From the NCBI RefSeq assembly GCF_002005225.1, contig NZ_CP019724.1, forward strand, positions 1,736,001-1,800,000: a DNA stretch of 64,000 bases, written 5' to 3'. The notes beneath the pieces are model-generated. The model did not search any database, was not told where the DNA came from, and saw only the letters and a list, made by a program, of their open reading frames with translations. Position numbers and translations under genes: made by a program. Positions within the stretch are counted from its first letter, which is position 1; each line of letters starts with the position of its first letter. Positions 31,873 to 39,737 of the stretch are shown in pieces. The DNA comes from Streptomyces pactum. Its GTDB lineage: Bacteria > Actinomycetota > Actinomycetes > Streptomycetales > Streptomycetaceae.

Positions 31873-33372
31873 GTGCATCGTTCCCCCAGCGCAGAGGCCG
31901 AGGTCGCCGACGAGCTGGCGGTCGTCCGCCCCGGTCTGGTCGCCCGGTTCACGGCCGGGCTGCCCGGCGCCCGCGCGGCCGTGCTGTCCCGGCTGTGGCG
32001 TGCGTTCGCCCATGAACCGCTGCCGTGGATCGCGGGCCGGGGCAGCGGCCGGGAGGAACTCGTGCTGCGCCTCCGGGACGGCCGCCGGCTGGCCGGTCCG
32101 GCCGCCGACCCGTACCGCACGGACGCGTACGTCGGCGTGGTGCGGCTCGACGGGGCCGCGTACGACGATGCGGCGCGGCTGGTGACGGACCTCGCCGTAC
32201 CGCGCTCCGCGGGATTCGCGGCCGAACTCGGGCACAGTGTCGCGTCGTTGGCGCTGTCGCGGGCGGGGCAGGAGAATCACCCGGACGAGTGGCCGGACAG
32301 CGACTGGGCCTGGGAGCAGCGGGTGGTCGACGGCCATCCGTACCACCCCGGCTGCCGTTCCCGCCCGGGCTTCTCGGTGGCGGAGCAGCTCGCGTACGGG
32401 CCCGAGCACGGGCCGGTGGTGGGGCTGGGGCTGGTGCCGGTACCGGCGGCCGAGTGCCTGGTCACGGGGGTGTGGCCGCGGGAACTGCGCGAGGGCGCGA
32501 AGGTCCTGCTGCCCGTGCACCCGTGGCAGGCCGCGCACGTGCTCAAGCGGCCGTGCGACGAGCGGCTGGCCGCCCACCCGCTGATGTCCCTGCGCACCCT
32601 CGCCCTGCCCGGCGGACCGCACGTCAAGACCGCGCTGAGCACCCGGCTGACCTCCTCCGTGCGGGACATCTCGGTCGCCTCGGTCGCCGCGTCGGCGGAG
32701 GTGTCGGAGTTCGGGCAGGCGCTGACGGCTCGGGCGGACGGGCTGCTGCACGTCACCCGCACCCTGGGAGCGGCGGCCGCCGGCTCACCCGACCTGGCCG
32801 CCGTACTGCGCGAGTCGCCCCGGGTGTACGCGGCCCCCGGCGAGCGCGTCGTCCCGGTGGCCGCACTGGCCGGCACCGGGCTGCCCGGCTCTCCCGCGTG
32901 GCGGGCGGGGTTCGCTCGCCTCGCCCTCACCGTGGGGCTGCGTCTGCTGGAACTGGGCGTGGCCCTGGAGGCGCACGGCCAGAACCTTCTCGTGGTGCTG
33001 TCCCCGGCGGGCGATCCGCTGCGCCTGGTCTACCGCGACCTGGCCGACATCCGGGTCAGCCCGGCGCGCCTCGCCCGCCACGGCGTCGCCGCCCCGGGCC
33101 TGCCCGCACGCATGCTCACCGACGACCCGGTGGCGCTGCGCCGCAAACTGTTCGGCTCGCTGGTGGGCGGCGCGCTGGCGGCGACGGTGGGCTCGGGCGC
33201 GGCGCTGCGGGAGGTGCTGGAGGAGGCCGTACGCGAACTGCCGCGCACCCCCGACGTCGTGGCGCTGTGCGAGGAGCCGCTGCCGGTGAAAGCACTGACG
33301 CTGATGCGCACTTCGCCGGGGACCGCCGGGGACCTGTGGGCGCTTCTGCCCAACCCGCTGCGCTGGAGGTGA
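31873..33372 (+). CDS. Second IucA/IucC-family NIS synthetase
   Basis: 499 aa starting at GTG 31873 with GAGGAG upstream. Family motifs are LGHSVASLALSR and GHPYHPGCRSRPGF, LLPVHPWQAAHVL, and VKTALSTRLTSSVRDISVAS. The C-terminal half has LVYRDLADIRVS. It is divergent from the first synthetase and clearly paralogous but not close in sequence, as expected when two NIS enzymes perform successive condensations. It may act on a carboxylate-amine scaffold with its neighbour. Whether the pair belongs to the zinc-type cluster or to a separate small siderophore locus cannot be decided from the sequence. Confidence 0.82.
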   Translation: MHRSPSAEAEVADELAVVRPGLVARFTAGLPGARAAVLSRLWRAFAHEPLPWIAGRGSGREELVLRLRDGRRLAGPAADPYRTDAYVGVVRLDGAAYDDAARLVTDLAVPRSAGFAAELGHSVASLALSRAGQENHPDEWPDSDWAWEQRVVDGHPYHPGCRSRPGFSVAEQLAYGPEHGPVVGLGLVPVPAAECLVTGVWPRELREGAKVLLPVHPWQAAHVLKRPCDERLAAHPLMSLRTLALPGGPHVKTALSTRLTSSVRDISVASVAASAEVSEFGQALTARADGLLHVTRTLGAAAAGSPDLAAVLRESPRVYAAPGERVVPVAALAGTGLPGSPAWRAGFARLALTVGLRLLELGVALEAHGQNLLVVLSPAGDPLRLVYRDLADIRVSPARLARHGVAAPGLPARMLTDDPVALRRKLFGSLVGGALAATVGSGAALREVLEEAVRELPRTPDVVALCEEPLPVKALTLMRTSPGTAGDLWALLPNPLRWR

Positions 33373-33434
33373 AGTCGGGGCGTCGTCGCGGTCTCGTTTT
33401 GGAACCCGGCACCACTGATCAATAGGATCCGCCG

Positions 33435-34700
33435 ATGATCACAAGAACACGGCTGGCGGCGGGTGCCTGTGCCCTGCTCGCCGCGCTGACGGCCGGGATC
33501 GCCTTCCCGGCCGGGGCGGCCGCCGGTGAACCCACGGGCGAGGACGCGCCGAAGGTCAACCTGGTGCTCGACGTCAGCGGTTCGATGCGGACGCGGGACA
33601 TCGACGGCGGTACGCGGATGGCGGCGGCGAAGCAGGCGTTCAACGAGGTGCTCGACGCGACGCCCGAGGAGGTGCGGCTCGGGATCCGGACCCTGGGCGC
33701 CGACTATCCGGGGGACGACCGCAAGACCGGCTGCAAGGACACCGCGCAGCTCTACCCGGTCGGCCCGCTGGACCGCACCGAGGCCAAGACGGCGGTGGCG
33801 ACGCTGGCGCCCACCGGCTGGACGCCGATCGGCCCCGCGCTCCTCAAGGCGGCCGACGACCTCGAGGGCGGCGGCGGCTCGAAGCGCATCGTGCTGATCA
33901 GCGACGGCGAGGACACCTGTGCCCCGCTCGACCCGTGCGAGGTGGCCCGGGAGATCGCCGCCAAGGGCATCGGGCTGACCATCGACACGCTGGGCCTGGT
34001 CCCCAACGCCAAGATGCGGCAGCAGCTCAGTTGCATCGCCGAGGCGACCGGCGGGACGTACACCTCGGTCGAACACACCGACGAACTCACCGACAAGGTC
34101 AACCAGTTGGTGGACCGCGCGGCCGACCCGGTGGTGACGCCGGTCGCCACCGAGGGCGCGGACACGTGCGCGAAGGCGCCGACGCTCGAGTCGGGTCTGT
34201 ACACCGACCGCGAGGAGTTCGGCCGGCAGCGCTGGTACCGGGTGGACGTGGAGCCCGGCCAGGAGCTGCGCGCCTCGGTGAGCGTGGGCGCCGACCGCGC
34301 CGTGAACCCCTCCTACGGCGTGCTGCTGCGGGCGGTGACGGTGCACGGCCGGGAGATCGTGCGCGGTGAGGCGGCGGGCAACGGCCGCACGGACGTGCTC
34401 TCCACGGGGCTGCGGTATCCGAAGGCGGCGAGCGACGAGGAGGACGCCCCGGCCGAGACCGTGTGTCTCCAGGTCACCAACTCCTTCTCCGTCGCCGCCG
34501 GGGTGAAGACCACGCCGGGGCTGCCGCTGGAACTGACGGTCGACGTCGTGGACGGTCCGAGTGACGCCGACGACGTGGCCTCCTTCGGTCTCGGGCGCGG
34601 CTGGTGGCTGCTGGGGGCACTGATCCTGGCCGGCTTCCTCGCCGGTCTGCTGTGGGGCTGGCTGTCGCGCTGGCGATTCGCGGTCTGGAGGACCAACTGA
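33435..34700 (+). CDS. Secreted, membrane-anchored von Willebrand factor A protein
   Basis: 421 aa. An N-terminal signal peptide (LLAALTAGIAFPAGAAAG) is followed by a VWA domain with a MIDAS motif (LVLDVSGSMRTRD) and GWTPIGPALLKAADDL. A C-terminal beta-rich region comes next, and then a single membrane helix (WWLLGALILAGFLAGLLWGW) with a short cytoplasmic tail. The topology is extracellular and tail-anchored. The stop overlaps the next gene as TGATG, and the partner is similar in layout (signal peptide, extracellular domain, C-terminal helix). The function is unknown; VWA proteins of this layout typically bind divalent metals and partner proteins at the surface. Confidence 0.8.
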   Translation: MITRTRLAAGACALLAALTAGIAFPAGAAAGEPTGEDAPKVNLVLDVSGSMRTRDIDGGTRMAAAKQAFNEVLDATPEEVRLGIRTLGADYPGDDRKTGCKDTAQLYPVGPLDRTEAKTAVATLAPTGWTPIGPALLKAADDLEGGGGSKRIVLISDGEDTCAPLDPCEVAREIAAKGIGLTIDTLGLVPNAKMRQQLSCIAEATGGTYTSVEHTDELTDKVNQLVDRAADPVVTPVATEGADTCAKAPTLESGLYTDREEFGRQRWYRVDVEPGQELRASVSVGADRAVNPSYGVLLRAVTVHGREIVRGEAAGNGRTDVLSTGLRYPKAASDEEDAPAETVCLQVTNSFSVAAGVKTTPGLPLELTVDVVDGPSDADDVASFGLGRGWWLLGALILAGFLAGLLWGWLSRWRFAVWRTN

Positions 34701-35515
34701 TGCGCATCACCCGGACACTGAGTGCCGCGACGCTGCTGCTCGGCCTCGCCGCGGCCCCCGCTGCGGCCGACTCCTCACCCTCCGCGGGGCCGTCGGACGA
34801 CGGCGGTGCGCCGACCGAGGCGGGCACGTCCTTCCGTACGGCGACCGAGCTGGAGCAGGGCCGGCAGGCCACGGCGAACGGCTCCGCGGGCGACTACCTG
34901 TACTGGTCCTTCCCGGCCGACGCCGGACAGCGCCCCACCGTGAAGGCAACGGTGAAACTGCCCGAGACGCACGCCGCCGAGACCTGGCGGATCGACGTGT
35001 ACGACGGTCTGCGCCGCCGCCAGGCCTGCCAGTACGGCGCGCAGACCCGCACGGCGACGGTGGACGCGTCCTCCGTGGAGCTGGCCTGCGTGCTGCGCAC
35101 GGTCCGCGCCTGGGCGGAGCCGTGGGCCAACGATCCGCTGCCGGGGACGTACTACGTCCGGCTGACGGCGGTGGACCTGCCGACGTCGGATCTCGGTGTC
35201 CCGGTCGGCGCCGAGGTCCGGGTGGACTCCGAGGACGTCGGCGGGGCGGCGGCGGTGGACGGCTCGCTGGCCGAGCCGCTGGTGCCTGGCGTGGCGATGA
35301 CGTCCGGCGCTGACTCCGGCGCGGACGAGGACGGCTCGGACCGCGGCGCGGTGCTGTCCGCGGTCGAGCCCGAGGACGGCTGGTCCTCCGGCTGGTGGTC
35401 CGACCGATGGGTGTGGACCGGGGCCGGCGGGGTGCTGGCCGCGCTGGCGGGCATCGGCGGATACGCGCTGACCCGCGGGACGGGACGGCCGCGACGGGTG
35501 CCGCCGGGCGTGTGA
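34700..35515 (+). CDS. Secreted C-terminally anchored protein, partner of the VWA protein
   Basis: 271 aa from ATG 34700 in a TGATG overlap. The signal peptide is LLLGLAAAPAAADS. A beta-rich extracellular domain follows with GDYLYWSFPADAGQRPTVKA and two Cys (ACQYG and ELACV) that may form a disulfide. An acidic stretch and a membrane helix (GAGGVLAALAGIGGYAL) close the protein before a basic tail. It resembles the non-VWA part of the upstream protein, so the two probably form a surface pair. No known enzyme family was recognised. Confidence 0.72.
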   Translation: MRITRTLSAATLLLGLAAAPAAADSSPSAGPSDDGGAPTEAGTSFRTATELEQGRQATANGSAGDYLYWSFPADAGQRPTVKATVKLPETHAAETWRIDVYDGLRRRQACQYGAQTRTATVDASSVELACVLRTVRAWAEPWANDPLPGTYYVRLTAVDLPTSDLGVPVGAEVRVDSEDVGGAAAVDGSLAEPLVPGVAMTSGADSGADEDGSDRGAVLSAVEPEDGWSSGWWSDRWVWTGAGGVLAALAGIGGYALTRGTGRPRRVPPGV

Positions 35516-35517
35516 CG

Positions 35518-35592
35518 CTCCCCGGAAGACCCCCGGAAGACGACTCCCCGGAAGACGGCTCCCCGGAAGGCCCGCCACGGCGGGCCTTCCGG
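35518..35592. terminator. Convergent terminator with preceding short direct repeats
   Basis: A 14-bp perfect stem, CCGGAAGGCCCGCC and its complement, occupies 35563-35592 between convergent genes. Just before it, four imperfect copies of CCCCGGAAGAC occur between 35518 and 35570, the last of which forms part of the stem. Confidence 0.78.
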
Positions 35593-35596
35593 CGTT

Positions 35597-36238
35597 TCAG
35601 CCCTCCCGGAGCGCCTTGGCCGCGGTGCCTTCGCCGCTCACCCCGACGCGGCCGTCCCGCACCGCGTCCCGCAGGCCGAGCTCCCCGCGGCCGATCGCGG
35701 CGCAGGTCCCGGAGTCCAGCACGAGCAGGGCGTCGGGCTCCTCCGGTGCGGGCCCGTCTCCGTACACGGGGCGGTCCTCGCCCCCGCCCGCGTACAGGTG
35801 GAAGTTCCCCTCCTCCAGCCGGACCTCGACGAGCCCCTCCCCCGCACCGGCCTCGCGCAGGGCCCGCAGCAGGGGCAGCGCGAACCAGTGCGCCCGCAGG
35901 GCGTCCGTCGGCCGCCGCTCCCCCAGCTCGCCGGCGCCCCAGGCCCCGAGCGCCTCGAGTACCGGCAGCAACCCGCGCCCGCGAGAGGTCAGTTCGTAGA
36001 CGTACGCCGCTGCTGGCGGGGGCAGCCGGCGCCGGGTCGTCAAGCCGTCCCGCTCCATGTCCTTGAGCCGCGAGGCGAGTACGTCCGTGCTGACGCCGGG
36101 CAGGTCGGCGTGCAGGTCGGTGTAGCGCCGCGGACCGGCGAGCAGCTCCCGGACGATCAGCAGGGTCCAGCGGTCGCCGACGGCGTCGAGGGCGCGGGCG
36201 GCGGAACAGTACTGGTCGTAGCTTCGGCGAGGTGACAT
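35597..36238 (-). CDS. HxlR-family regulator with SCP2-like C-terminus
   Basis: 213 aa from ATG 36238. The N-terminal MarR/HxlR winged helix has the family pattern YDQYCSAARALDAVGDRW and LLAGPRRYTDLHADLPGVS, followed by DVLASRLKDMERDGL. The C-terminal 90 residues (NFHLYAGGGEDRPVYGD, RDAVRDGRVGVSGEGTAA) resemble the sterol-carrier-like domain attached to many actinobacterial HxlR proteins. It is divergent from an aminotransferase gene, and two perfect palindromes lie between them, which suggests autoregulation and control of the neighbour. Confidence 0.83.
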   Translation of the reverse strand: MSPRRSYDQYCSAARALDAVGDRWTLLIVRELLAGPRRYTDLHADLPGVSTDVLASRLKDMERDGLTTRRRLPPPAAAYVYELTSRGRGLLPVLEALGAWGAGELGERRPTDALRAHWFALPLLRALREAGAGEGLVEVRLEEGNFHLYAGGGEDRPVYGDGPAPEEPDALLVLDSGTCAAIGRGELGLRDAVRDGRVGVSGEGTAAKALREG

Positions 36239-36260
36239 GCGACGCAGTGTAGACAAGCTG

Positions 36261-36295
36261 TTGGACTTTCCAAGCTTGCACTTGGTAAAACCAAG
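36261..36295. promoter_or_regulatory. Twin palindromes in the HxlR/aminotransferase intergenic region
   Basis: TTGGA-CTT-TCCAA (36261-36273) and CTTGGT-AAA-ACCAAG (36281-36295) are both perfect inverted repeats. Their centres are 21 bp apart, two helical turns, so two dimers could bind one face of the DNA. They are the natural operator candidates for the HxlR regulator. Confidence 0.7.
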
Positions 36296-36326
36296 CAACA
36301 CCAGATACCGGAGGGGAAGCGCCGCC

Positions 36327-37535
36327 ATGGAGTTCCGGCAGTCGAACAAGCTCAGCGAGGTCTGTTACGAGATCCGCGGCCCGGTCATCGAGCAGGCCAA
36401 CGCACTGGAGGAGGCGGGGCACAGCGTGCTGCGCCTGAACACCGGCAACCCCGCGCTCTTCGGTTTCGAGGCCCCGGAGGAGATCCTCCAGGACATGATC
36501 CGCATGCTGCCTAGCGCGCACGGCTACACCGACTCCCGCGGCGTCCTCTCCGCCCGCCGGGCCGTCGCGCAGCGCTACCAGGCCCTCGGCCTGGAGGTCG
36601 ACGTCGACGACGTCTTCCTCGGCAACGGCGTATCCGAGCTGGTCTCCATGGCCGTACAGGCCCTGCTCGAGGACGGCGACGAGGTCCTCGTCCCCGCCCC
36701 CGACTTCCCCCTCTGGACGGCGGTGACGACCCTCGCGGGCGGCAAGGCGGTCCACTACCTGTGCGACGAGCGGGCGGACTGGTACCCGGACCTGGCCGAC
36801 ATGGAGTCCAAGATCACCGACCGCACCAAGGCGGTCGTCATCATCAACCCCAACAACCCCACCGGCGCCGTCTACCCCAAGGAGATCGTCGAGGGCATCC
36901 TCGACCTCGCCCGCCGCCACGGCCTGATGGTCTTCGCCGACGAGATCTACGACCAGATCCTGTACGACGACGCCGTGCACCATTCGGCCGCCGCCCTCGC
37001 TCCCGATCTGGTGGTCCTCACCTTCTGCGGCCTGTCCAAGACCTACCGGGTGGCGGGCTTCCGCTCGGGCTGGCTGGTGGTCACGGGCCCGCGGCAGCAC
37101 GCGCGGAACTACCTGGAGGGCCTGACCATGCTGGCCTCCATGCGCCTGTGCGCCAACGCGCCCGCCCAGTACGCCATCCAGGCGGCGCTCGGCGGCCGCC
37201 AGTCGATCCGCGAGCTGACGGCACCGGGCGGACGCCTGCGCGAACAGCGCGACGTGGCCTGGGAGAAGCTGAACGAGATCCCGGGTGTGTCGTGCGTGAA
37301 GCCGAAGGGCGCGCTGTACGCGTTCCCGCGCATCGACCCGAAGGTGCACGAGATCCACGACGACGAGCGGTTCGTCCTGGACCTGCTGCTGAGGGAGAAG
37401 ATCCAGGTGGTCCAGGGCACCGGCTTCAACTGGCCCTCCCCCGACCACTTCCGCATCCTGACCCTGCCTCACGCGGACGACCTGGAGGCGGCCATCGGGC
37501 GGATCGGCCGGTTCCTGGGCGGGTACCGGCAGTAG
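36327..37535 (+). CDS. alaA: PLP-dependent aminotransferase, AlaA-like
   Basis: 402-aa fold-type I aminotransferase. The PLP-lysine motif is FCGLSKTYRVAGFRSGW, the cofactor Asp/Tyr region is VFADEIYDQILYD, and NPNNPTGAVYPKEI is also seen. Length and the N-terminal MEFRQSNKLSEVCYEIRGP match glutamate-pyruvate aminotransferases (AlaA/YfbQ), which interconvert alanine and pyruvate with glutamate in the cytoplasm. GGAGGGG lies upstream of the ATG. It is divergent from the HxlR gene and probably controlled through the twin palindromes. Confidence 0.85.
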   Translation: MEFRQSNKLSEVCYEIRGPVIEQANALEEAGHSVLRLNTGNPALFGFEAPEEILQDMIRMLPSAHGYTDSRGVLSARRAVAQRYQALGLEVDVDDVFLGNGVSELVSMAVQALLEDGDEVLVPAPDFPLWTAVTTLAGGKAVHYLCDERADWYPDLADMESKITDRTKAVVIINPNNPTGAVYPKEIVEGILDLARRHGLMVFADEIYDQILYDDAVHHSAAALAPDLVVLTFCGLSKTYRVAGFRSGWLVVTGPRQHARNYLEGLTMLASMRLCANAPAQYAIQAALGGRQSIRELTAPGGRLREQRDVAWEKLNEIPGVSCVKPKGALYAFPRIDPKVHEIHDDERFVLDLLLREKIQVVQGTGFNWPSPDHFRILTLPHADDLEAAIGRIGRFLGGYRQ

Positions 37536-37595
37536 GGCGAGCCCCCGTGGCCCGCCCCGAGCGGGCCGGAGGGCGCCGACAGTAGCCTGGGCGGT

Positions 37596-38195
37596 ATGGG
37601 TGATCTCTTTCTGGTCCGGCACGGTGAGACCGAGTGGTCGCGGTCCGGACGGCACACCGGGCTGACGGATGTGCCGCTGACCGAGAACGGCAGGGAGCAG
37701 GCTCGGAGTCTCGTGCCGTTGATCCGGTCGCACCGGATCGGTGCCGCGTTCGTCAGCCCGTTCCAGCGGGCTCGGGAGACGGCCGAGCTGATCGGGCTGC
37801 ACGGGGTGCGGATCGAGCCGGACCTGCACGAGTGGGACTACGGCGGATACGAGGGGATCACGACGGTCGAGATCCACCGGACCCGGCCGGACTGGTTCCT
37901 GTTCTCCGACGGCGTGACGCCCGGCCCGCCGGACCACCCCGGGGAGACGCCGGAGCAGGTCGGGGAGCGGGCCGACCGGGTGCTGGCCAAGGTGGAGGCC
38001 GCGTTCGCGAACACCGAGGGGTGCGTGGTGCTGGTGGCGCACGGGCACTTCCTGCGCGTGCTGACCGCGCGGCACCTGGGGCTGCCGGCATCGGACGGCG
38101 CCCTGTTCCAGCTCGGCACGGGGACGCTGTGCCGGCTGGGCACGGAGCACGGGCGGCCGGTGATCGCCGCCTGGAATGTCAGACCCCCGTCGTAG
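37596..38195 (+). CDS. Histidine phosphatase family protein
   Basis: 199 aa with the branch-1 histidine phosphatase signature FLVRHGETEWS at the N-terminus (catalytic His in RHG) and the second catalytic His in VLVAHGHFLRVLTARHLGL. LTDVPLTENGREQA is the usual following segment. It is a cytoplasmic phosphomonoesterase related to phosphoglycerate mutase and RNase H-associated acid phosphatases; the substrate cannot be told. It is co-directional with the genes on both sides, with no overlap. Confidence 0.83.
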   Translation: MGDLFLVRHGETEWSRSGRHTGLTDVPLTENGREQARSLVPLIRSHRIGAAFVSPFQRARETAELIGLHGVRIEPDLHEWDYGGYEGITTVEIHRTRPDWFLFSDGVTPGPPDHPGETPEQVGERADRVLAKVEAAFANTEGCVVLVAHGHFLRVLTARHLGLPASDGALFQLGTGTLCRLGTEHGRPVIAAWNVRPPS

Positions 38196-38232
38196 TCTTC
38201 GAAGACGTCACCGGTGAGGGAGGGAGGACGCC

Positions 38233-38877
38233 GTGGCCCTGTCGCCCACGCCCGCGCAGCGGCGCGTCATCGACGCCGCCGATCCTGCCACCGGACGCCT
38301 GAGGGGAACGGAGACGCAGCTCGCGGCGCTGGTGAAACGAGGGCTCGCGTTCCGGCATCCGCGACCGCCGCACGACCACTTCCTGACACCGGCCGGGCAC
38401 CGGGTACGGGAGTCGCCCGCCGAGCCCGAGCCGCCGGGGACGACGGAGCCGGCCGCACCGGCCGCCGGTGGGGTGTTCGCCGCCCGGGTGGGCGGGGAGG
38501 AGGCCGGGCCGGGCGGCGCCGGGCCGGCGCGGCTGCGGGAGGTGCGCGGTGCCTGGCAGGGGCTGCTGGAGCTGCGCCGGATGACACGTTCCGACGGGAG
38601 CACGGACCGGCCCTGCGGGTGGGAGCGGACGCACCTCGTGCAGGCCGCCGCGCTCGCCCTGGAGGCTGCGGGGCACCCTCCGGCCGGTCCGGACGGCGAG
38701 GACGGGTACCGGGTGCGCGCGACGCCGCAGCCGGAGGCCGTCGCCGTGTACGCGCCCGACGGCGCCGCGCTGCGGGGGTGTGCGGTGACGCTGGAACGGG
38801 CGGGGTGGCAGGTCGGCGAGCACACCGAGCCGCGTACACGGGCCCGTTACCTGCTGGCGTCCCCGCGGAAGGTGTGA
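38233..38877 (+). CDS. Conserved hypothetical protein
   Basis: 214 aa from GTG 38233 with GGAGG upstream. The N-terminal half, with AQRRVIDAADPATGRLRGTE and LAALVKRGLAFRHPRPPHDH, looks like a winged-helix fold with a recognition segment LTPAGHRVRE, as seen in Streptomyces proteins of unknown function. A Pro/Ala-rich linker leads to a C-terminal half with MTRSDGSTDRPCGWERTHLV. I recognise no enzyme motif. Codon use is like that of its neighbours. Confidence 0.65.
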   Translation: MALSPTPAQRRVIDAADPATGRLRGTETQLAALVKRGLAFRHPRPPHDHFLTPAGHRVRESPAEPEPPGTTEPAAPAAGGVFAARVGGEEAGPGGAGPARLREVRGAWQGLLELRRMTRSDGSTDRPCGWERTHLVQAAALALEAAGHPPAGPDGEDGYRVRATPQPEAVAVYAPDGAALRGCAVTLERAGWQVGEHTEPRTRARYLLASPRKV

Positions 38878-38939
38878 CGCTCTCATGACAGGATCGGTCG
38901 GTCAGTACGGCAGTACGTCCACGAGGAGAGGCAGCAGCG

Positions 38940-39362
38940 GTGAGTGAGCCGTTTTCCGTGCCGGTCACGGTCCGCGGGTACGAGATCGATACGCAGGGCC
39001 ACCTGAACCAGTCCGTGTACCTGAACTACGCGGAGCACGCCCGCTGGTCGCTGCTCCAGGCGGCCGGCGTCCGGCAGGCCGACCTGATCGCCCGCGGTGT
39101 GGGGCCGGTCGCCCTGGAGACGACCATCCGCTACCGGCGGGAGTTGCTCGCCGGCGACGAGGTCGAGGTGACCTGCGCGTTCGAGTGGGGCGAGGGCAGG
39201 ACGTTCCGGATCCGGCAGCTCATCCGCAAGGCGGACGGCACGGTCGCGGCGGAGATCGAGGGCGTCGGCGGGCTCATGGACCTCGAGGCCCGCAAACTGG
39301 TGGCGGATCCGCACCGGCGGCTCAAGGAGCTGGCCTCGGATCCCGCGCTGTTCGGGCCGTGA
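38940..39362 (+). CDS. Acyl-CoA thioesterase, 4HBT hotdog fold
   Basis: 140 aa from GTG 38940. The hotdog thioesterase pattern is VRGYEIDTQGHLNQSVYLNY with the active-site Asp in IDTQGH (family D-x-x-GHxNN), then YAEHARWSLLQ. Members hydrolyse acyl- or aryl-CoA thioesters. It is a single-domain protein of normal family length. It is followed by a gene-poor stretch of about 370 bp that ends in a terminator for the opposing permease gene. Confidence 0.8.
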   Translation: MSEPFSVPVTVRGYEIDTQGHLNQSVYLNYAEHARWSLLQAAGVRQADLIARGVGPVALETTIRYRRELLAGDEVEVTCAFEWGEGRTFRIRQLIRKADGTVAAEIEGVGGLMDLEARKLVADPHRRLKELASDPALFGP

Positions 39363-39672
39363 GCGAGCCGTGCCGTCCGAGCCTCGGGGAGAGGCGGGGC
39401 GCGCTCAACGCTCGTTCGAGCCCCGGGGAGAGGATCACGGCATGGGCCGCCGGGCCCGCCGGCACCGCGAACACCCTCGCGACGGGCACGGCGACCGTCA
39501 GGGTGGCACCCTCTCCTCGGCCATGGTCCGCACGCTCCTCGTCATCTCACGCCGGGCCTTGCGCGGGTGCGGAAGAGTACGTTCCCGACAGGGAGGTGAC
39601 GCGGCGGGACGAAACCCATCGGTGCCCGCGCCCGTGCCGCCACCTCGCCCGTTCCCTTCCCGGTCGTCCAGC
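39363..39672. other. Gene-free stretch with a short direct repeat
   Basis: No convincing gene. Two near-identical 17-nt copies of CGAGCCYCGGGGAGAGG occur at 39378-39394 and 39417-39433. Open frames here lack ribosome-binding sites and any recognisable family; the segment may be eroded coding sequence. Confidence 0.5.
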
Positions 39673-39722
39673 GCGGGTGGGCCGGGGCGTCTCGACGGAT
39701 CGAGAGGCTCCGGCCCACCCGC
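39673..39722. terminator. Strong hairpin after the NCS2 permease gene
   Basis: A 13-bp perfect outer stem (GCGGGTGGGCCGG with its complement at 39710-39722) encloses a second inverted repeat around TCTCGA/TCGAGA. It lies just past the stop of the minus-strand permease gene. Confidence 0.78.
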
Positions 39723-39737
39723 GTCAGGGCCTCGGGA

